NCBI GenBank assembly: GCA_026709225.1
Contig: JAPOTJ010000111.1
Location: 1-32,950 of the forward strand
Reading direction: 5' to 3'
Length of the DNA stretch: 32,950 nucleotides
Origin: Gammaproteobacteria bacterium
Lineage (GTDB): Bacteria; Pseudomonadota; Gammaproteobacteria; Pseudomonadales; Azotimanducaceae
The notes under the pieces were generated by a model. The model was not told the DNA's origin. It saw nothing but the letters and a program-made list of their open reading frames with translations, and did no database searches. The stretch's first letter is position 1. Every line of letters starts with the position of its first letter. Below, in pieces: positions 27,026-32,950 of this stretch. The translations under genes and the position numbers were made by a program.

Positions 27026-27460
27026 ATGAAGCAACTTTTGCAATTGCAGGTGGCTGCAGCTCTCGACGAGTTGCACGAGATCGAATCCGCGCTTGAATCT
27101 TTGGGCGAACAGGCCGATTGGGATGTCGGCCTTATCTACCAAGTGCAGCTCGTGCTTGAGGAGCTCGCAGTGAACACCGTGAATTATGGCTTCGAGAATG
27201 ATGGCGGCAAGACTGCTGGCATCATCGAAATCGTCATCTCGGAGGACGACGACTCCATCAGAATCGAATACTCGGACAACGGCAAGCCTTTCAATCCTTT
27301 TGAGGACGCTCCGGAACCAGACCTTGACAGCGACCTCGCAGAGCGACGTGTCGGCGGACTCGGTGTGCATCTCGTGCGTACCATGATGGACGAAGCAAGC
27401 TATCGACGCGGGGAGAGTCGCAATCATGTGCGCCTCGTCAAGAAGAGAGTCGCCGAATGA
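27026..27460 (+). CDS. RsbW-like anti-sigma factor / serine kinase
   Basis: 144 residues, a single GHKL ATPase domain. N-box: LVLEELAVNTVNYGF (E46, N50). G1 box: DNGKPFNP (D84, G86). G2: VGGLGVHLVR. This is the SpoIIAB/RsbW type, which phosphorylates a STAS partner and binds a sigma factor or another target. AAGAGG precedes the ATG at 27026, 30 bases after the phosphatase gene. The stop overlaps the start of the binding-protein gene (ATGA, 27457-27460). No sigma factor is encoded nearby, so the final target is unknown; in gammaproteobacteria such kinases may control non-sigma targets. Confidence 0.9.
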   Translation: MKQLLQLQVAAALDELHEIESALESLGEQADWDVGLIYQVQLVLEELAVNTVNYGFENDGGKTAGIIEIVISEDDDSIRIEYSDNGKPFNPFEDAPEPDLDSDLAERRVGGLGVHLVRTMMDEASYRRGESRNHVRLVKKRVAE

Positions 27461-28635
27461 CAGGATGCCGTCTTGTGGTGGCGGCGCTGCTGCTGTGCAC
27501 CGGCCCTGCGGCTTGGTCACAGCAAACGATAGCGCCGGGCGTCACCGAGACGAGCGTGCTGTTTGGTCAATCAGCCGGTCTGACCGGGCCAGCGAGCGAA
27601 CTGGGGCAAGCCATGCGTCTTGGCATCCAAGCCGCATTCAATGAGGCGAATGAGAACGGCGGCGTGGCGGGTCGAACACTTGAGCTGCGCTCGCTTGACG
27701 ATGCCTACGAACCCGAAGCCGCGGTTGCCAACACACGGCAGCTCATCGAAGAGGACAAGGTGTTCGCGCTCATCGGCGCCGTCGGCACACCCACCTCACG
27801 CGCGGCCTTGCCTGTCGCTGCAGCCGCTGACGTGCCCTACGTCGCCCCCTTCACCGGCGCCGAGTTGCTGCGCACCAACGCGCCCGAAAATGTCATCAAC
27901 CTGCGCGCCTCCTACTACCAAGAAACTGAAGAGCTCGTCTCTCACTTGATTGCCGACCTCGGCATACGCCGCATCGGCGTCATGTACCAAGAGGATTCCT
28001 TCGGCAAGGCAGGATTCACCGGCGTCTCCCAAGCCCTCGCTCGACGCGACCTTGAGCCCTCGGCGGTCAGCGTCTACCGGCGAAACACCACCGCAGTCAA
28101 AACCGGGCTGCTCGATTTGATCGCCGCTCGGCCCGACGCGGTGATTCTGATCGGCGCCTACGAACCCGTCGCCTCAGTGATTGCTTGGGCAGATGTGCTC
28201 GACTTCGAGCCGCTGATGCTGACGATCTCCTTTGTCGGCAGCAATGCGCTTGCCCGAGCGCTTGGCGCACAACGGGCCGAAGGCACAGTGGTGAGCCAAG
28301 TCGTGCCTTTTCCTTCGGCGGATGCGCCGGACATTGTGGTTTCATATCGACGGGCGCTCACAAGCGTATCCTCAGACGCAAATCCGGGATTCGTGTCGCT
28401 TGAGGGCTATTTGGCGGGTCGTCTTGCCGTTGAAGCGCTCGAGCGCGTTGGAGCAAACCTCACCCGACAGGCGTTTCTCGACGGCCTGTTGAAGGGCGAT
28501 GATTTCGATCTCGACGGCTTCCAAGTGAACTTCTCCGACGGAGACAATCAAGGCTCCGATGAGGTGTTTCTCACGGCCATCGACGCATCGGGCAGCTACC
28601 GACCCATCGACAGTCTTGAGGACATTGCTCGATGA
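27457..28635 (+). CDS. periplasmic type-1 substrate-binding protein (LivJ-like), probable sensor
   Basis: 392 residues with a Sec signal peptide (MTGCRLVVAALLLCTGPAAWS, cleavage about 21/22). The mature protein has the Peripla_BP_6 pattern: VLFGQSAGLTGPASELGQAMRLGIQAAFNEANENGGVAGRTLELRSLDDAYEPEAAVANTRQLIEEDKVFALIGAVGTPTSRAALPVAAAADVPYVAPFTGAELLR. Relatives bind branched-chain amino acids, amides or urea-like ligands for ABC importers. No permease or ATPase gene is present; instead the gene is overlapped on both sides (ATGA at 27457 and 28632) by a RsbW-like kinase gene and a histidine kinase gene. This fits a ligand-sensing subunit for the kinase, as TorT is for TorS. The ligand is unknown. 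Confidence 0.88.
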   Translation: MTGCRLVVAALLLCTGPAAWSQQTIAPGVTETSVLFGQSAGLTGPASELGQAMRLGIQAAFNEANENGGVAGRTLELRSLDDAYEPEAAVANTRQLIEEDKVFALIGAVGTPTSRAALPVAAAADVPYVAPFTGAELLRTNAPENVINLRASYYQETEELVSHLIADLGIRRIGVMYQEDSFGKAGFTGVSQALARRDLEPSAVSVYRRNTTAVKTGLLDLIAARPDAVILIGAYEPVASVIAWADVLDFEPLMLTISFVGSNALARALGAQRAEGTVVSQVVPFPSADAPDIVVSYRRALTSVSSDANPGFVSLEGYLAGRLAVEALERVGANLTRQAFLDGLLKGDDFDLDGFQVNFSDGDNQGSDEVFLTAIDASGSYRPIDSLEDIAR

Positions 28636-30815
28636 GCGATGGCGAACCAGGGCGCGTCCTCAAGCTCAGACACCGCATCTCGGTGCGCCTGTACCTCGCC
28701 GTCGGGGGTGCTGTGGCCCTTACCTTGCTTGCGAGCTTGGTCGGCTGGATACTGCTCAATCAAGTCCGCGAAGTGCAAAGCCGCGTCACCGAGCGCAGTA
28801 TTCCCGATGTCATTGCCGCCTTTCGGCTTGCTCGCACCGGACGCTCCCTGTTTGCGGCGACGCCGAGGCTCACTGGCGCGGACACGCTTGAAGAATTGCA
28901 GGGCATAAGCGATTCCGTCCAAGCTGATCGCGAATCCTTCGAGCACCAACTCAACGAAATTGCCAAGCGACAAGGCGACTCGTTCATGCTCGGCGACCTC
29001 GCGAGCCGCAACCAAGCGATTTTGCAAAACCTAGATGCGATTGAAGAAACCGTGCATCGGCGGCTCGAACTTGTCGCACGCCGCAACCAACTGCGCGAAG
29101 AATTCACGAGTGCGCAAGATGAGCTCGACCGCATTCTCACGCACGCGATCGACGATCAGATCTTCTACATGGCCACAGGCTACAGCGAGCTCGACGCCCC
29201 TCCGGTGCAACGCGAACGGCACTTCTCCATGTCCGAGCTTCTGCGCTTTCGCTATCTCTCAGAACTCGTCAAAGGTGCCACCTTGAGCACCCAGCTCCTC
29301 GAAAGCGCCTTCACGATCGGTGAGATTAGCTTGATTGAGCCACTCGTTGAGCGATTTGAGGCGACCGAAGTGAGCATTGAGCGGAGCTTGGCGGGACTCG
29401 GCGACACCGATCTCTCAAAGGCACTTCGCAGCGAGTTCGAACAGCTCTTCGAGCTTGGCACAGGGGAGCAAGGGGGGTTCAACATCCGCTCGTCTGAGCT
29501 GGCGATCGAGAACGAACAAGCGCGGCTGACCGCTACCAACCGCGATTTGTCCGGTGATCTCAGCACCCATGTGCAGGCCATGGTGAACAATGCTTCCGCG
29601 GCAGCCATCGCTTCGGCGAGTGCCACGACTTCTGCCATCAACACTGGCACTAACATCCTCATCAGCATCAATCTCCTGAGTATCCTCGGTGCGGTGATCA
29701 TCGGTGTTTTTGTCATTGGTGGTCTCCTGCAGCGCCTTGACAGCCTCTCGCGCCGAATGCTCCGCATGGCCGATGGCGATCTCACAGAAGCGGTCGAGAC
29801 CATCGGGAACGACGAGATCGCGGACATGGCTTCCGCACTCGAAGTCTTCCGTACGCAATCACTCGAAGCGCAGCGGCTGAATTTGGTGGAGAGTCTTGCC
29901 GAGGAATTGCGTGGCAAAAACCAAGAGCTTGAGCATGTGCTCGAAGACTTGCGCACAGCGCAAGATCAGATTGTCATGGGGCAGAAGCTCGCCGAGCTTG
30001 GAGAACTGACAGCCGGCGTCGCCCATGAGATTCGCAACCCCTTGAACTTCGTCAAGAACTTTTCCGAAGTATCCGAAGAGCTTGTTGAAGAGCTATTTGA
30101 GGAACTCGAAGCGGTGATGGGAGAGGAGGGTGGCAAGCTCGACGCCGAGCAACGATCACTCGTGGTGGAAATACGCGGCGACATTCACGAAAACCTGAAG
30201 CGCATTCAAGAACATGGCGCACGCGCGGATAGGATCGTCAACGACATGCTACTGATGAGTCGGGGCGAAGCGCACTGGCAGGAGACCGACCTCAATCTGC
30301 TCGTCGAAGAGCACGCGCGCCTTGCCTATCACAGCCTGCGCGCCACCAACACCGAATTCAACGCCAACTTCACTTTTGACTTCGATCCGAACGTCGGTGA
30401 ACGCAAGGTGATTCCTCAAGACCTCGGACGCGTATTCCTCAACATGGTTTCCAACGCCTTCCATGCCACTGAACAGAAGCGAGAAAAGGTCGCGAAAGAG
30501 GCATCGGCAGACGATCAGCCATACATGCCGCAGCTCAATATCAGCAGCCGCGTGCTTGACGATGATGGCGTGGAGATTCGCATTCGCGACAACGGGTCAG
30601 GCATTCCACCCGAGATTCGCGAAAAGATATTCAATCCCTTTTTCACCACCAAGCCGCCCAATCAAGGCACTGGACTTGGGCTCGCGATATCAAGCGATAT
30701 TGTGCGTCAGCACGGCGGCACGATCGACCTTGAATCAGAAGCGGGCGAGTTCACCGAGATGATATTGACATTTCCTAGCGAACCGCCTCCGGTGCCTGAA
30801 TCTGACAAGAGCTGA
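28632..30815 (+). CDS. sensor histidine kinase with TorS-like helical periplasmic domain
   Basis: 727 residues. TM1 is about 21-43 and TM2 about 341-366, with a roughly 295-residue, mostly helical periplasmic region between them that opens ERSIPDVIAAFRLARTGRSLFAATPRLTG, resembling the TorS sensor domain. Then come a HAMP domain (about 367-418), a coiled coil, and a HisKA domain with phospho-acceptor H465 (GVAHEIRNPLNFVKNFSE). A Glu-rich insertion (482-500) lies in the dimerisation helices. The ATPase domain has the N-box LNMVSNAFHAT, G1 DNGSG (653-657), the F-box FNPFFTTKP and G2 GTGLGL. Unlike E. coli TorS it has no receiver or HPt domain, so it would phosphorylate a separate receiver, most likely that of the phosphatase at 25838. 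It overlaps the binding-protein gene by ATGA. Confidence 0.93.
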   Translation: MSDGEPGRVLKLRHRISVRLYLAVGGAVALTLLASLVGWILLNQVREVQSRVTERSIPDVIAAFRLARTGRSLFAATPRLTGADTLEELQGISDSVQADRESFEHQLNEIAKRQGDSFMLGDLASRNQAILQNLDAIEETVHRRLELVARRNQLREEFTSAQDELDRILTHAIDDQIFYMATGYSELDAPPVQRERHFSMSELLRFRYLSELVKGATLSTQLLESAFTIGEISLIEPLVERFEATEVSIERSLAGLGDTDLSKALRSEFEQLFELGTGEQGGFNIRSSELAIENEQARLTATNRDLSGDLSTHVQAMVNNASAAAIASASATTSAINTGTNILISINLLSILGAVIIGVFVIGGLLQRLDSLSRRMLRMADGDLTEAVETIGNDEIADMASALEVFRTQSLEAQRLNLVESLAEELRGKNQELEHVLEDLRTAQDQIVMGQKLAELGELTAGVAHEIRNPLNFVKNFSEVSEELVEELFEELEAVMGEEGGKLDAEQRSLVVEIRGDIHENLKRIQEHGARADRIVNDMLLMSRGEAHWQETDLNLLVEEHARLAYHSLRATNTEFNANFTFDFDPNVGERKVIPQDLGRVFLNMVSNAFHATEQKREKVAKEASADDQPYMPQLNISSRVLDDDGVEIRIRDNGSGIPPEIREKIFNPFFTTKPPNQGTGLGLAISSDIVRQHGGTIDLESEAGEFTEMILTFPSEPPPVPESDKS

Positions 30816-30832
30816 GAGCCTACGCCGTTTGA

Positions 30833-31171
30833 CTAGCCATCCATCGCTGCGATAGCGCTATCGCGATCTTCGCTAATGTCGATGATCTGATCAAAGCCGC
30901 TAATCTGAAAGACTTCCCGAATGGGCGCTTGCAGTGAGCACAGCACCAAGCGCGCTTCACGCTGTTGCAGTGACTTGGAGATGAGCAGCACAGCGCGAAG
31001 GCCAGCGCTGCTAATGTAGTTGAGATCACTCATGTCGATGACGACACCGGACACGCCGTCGTCAATTTTTCCGTTGAGCGCCTGCTGAAATTGCAGCGCG
31101 TTAATGCCGTCGATCCGCCCTTCCGGCGCAGCGACAAGTATTCCGTTGGATGTTTCGGTGTTTAGGTCCAT
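30833..31171 (-). CDS. STAS-domain anti-sigma factor antagonist
   Basis: 112 residues, a single SpoIIAA/RsbV-type STAS domain. GILVAAPEGRIDGINALQFQQAL is the first half; VVIDMSDLNYISSAGLRAVLLISKSLQQREARLVLCSLQAPIREVFQISGFDQIIDI is the second. S55 in ISSAGLR aligns with the phosphorylated Ser of SpoIIAA. The ATG at 31171 is chosen for GAGG eight bases upstream. It is convergent with the histidine kinase gene, 17 bases apart, so it has its own promoter while its expected partners (RsbW-like kinase and PP2C phosphatase) are in the facing operon. It completes a partner-switching set. Confidence 0.92.
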   Translation of the reverse strand: MDLNTETSNGILVAAPEGRIDGINALQFQQALNGKIDDGVSGVVIDMSDLNYISSAGLRAVLLISKSLQQREARLVLCSLQAPIREVFQISGFDQIIDISEDRDSAIAAMDG

Positions 31172-31346
31172 GGATTTTCCTCGTTGGCTCCTCTCCTCGG
31201 CAGCTTCACATTGTATACGCAAGTGCGCTGCTAAAGAGGTTTTGGATGCGCCATTGTAAGACATGAGCGGCACGAACGCGCAAGATTCCTGATTGGCGCA
31301 AAGCCTGTACTATTGTTCGGTGTTCCCTCGTGCGCCCGGCCCATTC

Positions 31347-32789
31347 ATGAGCGGTCTTCCCGCCACAACTGCGAACGAACGCGAGTCGCGCCAATCAATG
31401 CGAGAATTCGGTGCATTGCTGCGCCTGTCTTGGCCAATCGCGGTCACCCAAGTGACGCAGATGAGCATGGGCGTCATGGACACGGTCATGGCAAGTCGGC
31501 TCGGCCCGGTCGAGGTCAGCGGCGTGCAGCTTGGCGGCGCGCTCTTCTGGCCCGTGTTGCTCCTGCTCTCAGGCGTCGCCATGGCCTTGACGCCCTCGGT
31601 CTCGCAGCTTCGAGGATCGGGACGCACCGATCAGATCGCCGAAGTCGCACGTCAGACGCTGTGGATCATGCTCGGCATGGGACTGCTCTTGGTCGCGTTC
31701 ATACGCAATGTCGAACCGCTGTACTTGTATTTTGGCGTTGACCCGGCAGCGGCCGAGGTGGCAGTCGCGTATTTGAGCGCGCTCAGCTTTGGTGTCGTGC
31801 AGTTCATGATGTACTTCTCGCTGCGCTATTTGTGCGACGGCATGTCTTGGACCAAGCCGGCCATGATCATCGCGCTGATCGCGGTTTCGCTCAAACTGCC
31901 GCTCAATGTACTGTTCATCTATGGTGCGTTCGGCTTGCCCGGGCTCGGCGGCGTCGGCTGCGGCTACTCGAGCGCGCTCGTGATGACTGCGCAATTGATC
32001 TCAATGGTGCTGGTCGTGACGAAGGGGCGCATCGCACATCTCGGCGTGTTCTACGGGTTCTCGCGGCCGCGCTTCGGCGAAATGCTCAGAATCTTCAAGC
32101 TCGGCCTACCGATCGGTGCCGGCATCTCGCTCGAAATGGCTGTGTTTTCGGTGACCACGATACTCGTTGCCAAGCTCGGCGTGCTGCCTTTGAACGCGCA
32201 TGCCATCGCCGCAAGCATTTCAAGCATCGCCTTCATGCTGCCGCTTGCCCTCGGCATGGGCGCCACGATTCGCGTCGGGTTTTTCGCTGGCGCACATGAG
32301 TTCGAGCAGGCGCGGCGGGCAGTTCGCGTCGCGCTCATGTCGGCCTTCGTCGTGGCAGTGGTTCTCCTGACCGTGCTTGCTGTCTTTCGCTACCCAATCG
32401 CGTCGCTCTACACGCCTGTGCCCGAAGTTGTGTCACTCGGCGCGAGCCTGCTGCTGCTTGTCGCCCTCTATCAACTGGTTGACGATGTGCAAATCGTCGC
32501 TGTCGGTGCGCTACGCGGCTTCAAGGACACGCGCACCCCCATGTTCGTCTCAATAATCGCCTATTGGCTGATTGGCCTGCCGCTCGGCATTTTCATGGCA
32601 TTCGGCTACGAAGGTGCGCCGCTCGCGATGCTCGGACTCGACTGGACGCTGAACGTGCCCGCTAACGGCGTGCAAGGTCTCTGGTGGGGGCTCGTCGTCG
32701 GACTGATTGTCGCGGCCGCAGCACTGCTCGCGCGCGTCCGCTACTTGATGAATAGCCCGCAGAAGATTATCGAGATGTCTAAGCGCTAG
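31347..32789 (+). CDS. MATE-family multidrug/Na+ antiporter
   Basis: 480 residues from the ATG at 31347 (TTG at 31293 and ATG at 31398 are alternatives; none has a good Shine-Dalgarno). Twelve TM helices are expected. NorM-type signatures are LLRLSWPIAVTQVTQMSMGVMDTVMASRLGPVEVSGVQLGGALFWPVLLLLSGVAMALTPSVSQLRG and LPLNAHAIAASISSIAFMLPLALGMGATIRVGFFAGA. NorM-type members export cationic compounds in exchange for Na+ or H+; a Na+ gradient from the NQR pump upstream would suit the former, but this is inference. It is divergent from the STAS gene and ends just before the repeat at the right edge. Confidence 0.9.
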   Translation: MSGLPATTANERESRQSMREFGALLRLSWPIAVTQVTQMSMGVMDTVMASRLGPVEVSGVQLGGALFWPVLLLLSGVAMALTPSVSQLRGSGRTDQIAEVARQTLWIMLGMGLLLVAFIRNVEPLYLYFGVDPAAAEVAVAYLSALSFGVVQFMMYFSLRYLCDGMSWTKPAMIIALIAVSLKLPLNVLFIYGAFGLPGLGGVGCGYSSALVMTAQLISMVLVVTKGRIAHLGVFYGFSRPRFGEMLRIFKLGLPIGAGISLEMAVFSVTTILVAKLGVLPLNAHAIAASISSIAFMLPLALGMGATIRVGFFAGAHEFEQARRAVRVALMSAFVVAVVLLTVLAVFRYPIASLYTPVPEVVSLGASLLLLVALYQLVDDVQIVAVGALRGFKDTRTPMFVSIIAYWLIGLPLGIFMAFGYEGAPLAMLGLDWTLNVPANGVQGLWWGLVVGLIVAAAALLARVRYLMNSPQKIIEMSKR

Positions 32790-32820
32790 TGTCCTGTCCC
32801 ATAAATAAGTGTGGTTCAGA

Positions 32821-32913
32821 GTGAGCACAATCGCCGACGGCAAGGCGCAGTCCGCAGGGAATATCGGGCATATTGCCAAGGGCTGCAACGCAGCCGTCGG
32901 CGATTGTGCCCAC
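32821..32913 (+). repeat. palindromic repeat, copy B
   Basis: Outer arms GTGAGCACAATCGCCGACGG plus C (32821-32841) and their reverse complement at 32893-32913 match at 20 of 21 positions. The core (32841-32894) has the blocks CAAGGCGC, CGCAGGGAATA, TATT, CCAAG and GCAACGC in the same order as copy A at 61-7. The inner stem is AATAT (32860-32864) with ATATT (32870-32874). It begins 31 bases after the MATE stop, following a TGTCCTGTCCCATAAATAAG stretch. It may serve as a 3' structure for that gene or be part of a mobile repeat running out of the window. Confidence 0.8.
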
Positions 32914-32950
32914 TCCCGAAGGGCGCGCAGGAGAAGGGCTGTGGCCGCGT

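Noticed and set aside
27457..28635. Branched-chain amino acid ABC importer
   Set aside because: Only the binding protein is present; no permease or ATPase genes in the neighbourhood.

Overview
The window reads as a chromosomal segment of a GC-rich gammaproteobacterium. The evidence is a complete six-gene Na+-translocating NADH:quinone reductase operon (nqrABCDEF), the radC / coaBC / argB / rph / gmk neighbourhood typical of that class (here without the usual dut, pyrE, yicC and rpoZ), and the general style of the proteins. The sodium pump, a RPE65-type carotenoid oxygenase, a TauD-type dioxygenase and a sulfotransferase are compatible with a marine or saline lifestyle, but that is inference and I cannot name the species. 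No rRNA, tRNA, CRISPR array or intact insertion sequence was seen.

Layout. 1-174: a palindromic repeat, then the leader of a flavin-binding PNPOx-like gene. 175-2563: PNPOx-like protein, an atypical crotonase and a Nudix hydrolase. 2560-8447 (minus strand): nqrA to nqrF, tightly packed, with a 10-bp perfect stem-loop just downstream of a TATAAT box. 8574-9419: TauD-type dioxygenase. 9422-11541: accessory patch with an AAA-ATPase-like/PD-(D/E)XK protein, a broken XRE-type antitoxin and a perfect hairpin. 11542-14423: Tat-exported carotenoid oxygenase with a DUF2141 partner, divergent from a membrane-bound LytTR regulator. 14495-18332: second accessory patch with a solitary OLD-like ATPase/TOPRIM nuclease, a GT8-like glycosyltransferase, a sulfotransferase and a small helix-turn-helix regulator. 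18570-25641: housekeeping block topA, gmk, rph, argB, coaBC, radC. 25838-31171: a signalling module. 31347-32789: MATE exporter. 32790-32950: a second copy of the palindromic repeat seen at the left edge.

The most interesting locus is 25838-31171. A response regulator fused to an RsbU/SpoIIE-type PP2C phosphatase, an RsbW-like anti-sigma kinase, a periplasmic type-1 substrate-binding protein with no ABC permease or ATPase beside it, and a two-TM histidine kinase with a long helical periplasmic region lie in one run, and a STAS antagonist faces them. The last three plus-strand genes include two ATGA stop/start overlaps. The layout suggests a TorT/TorS-like ligand sensor wired into a partner-switching output: ligand, binding protein, kinase, phosphatase, STAS protein, RsbW-like kinase.

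A second observation is that the repeats at the two ends belong to one family. Their conserved blocks are nearly identical, while a four-base stem segment and the outer arms differ in sequence but stay complementary in both copies, which points to selection on a folded structure.
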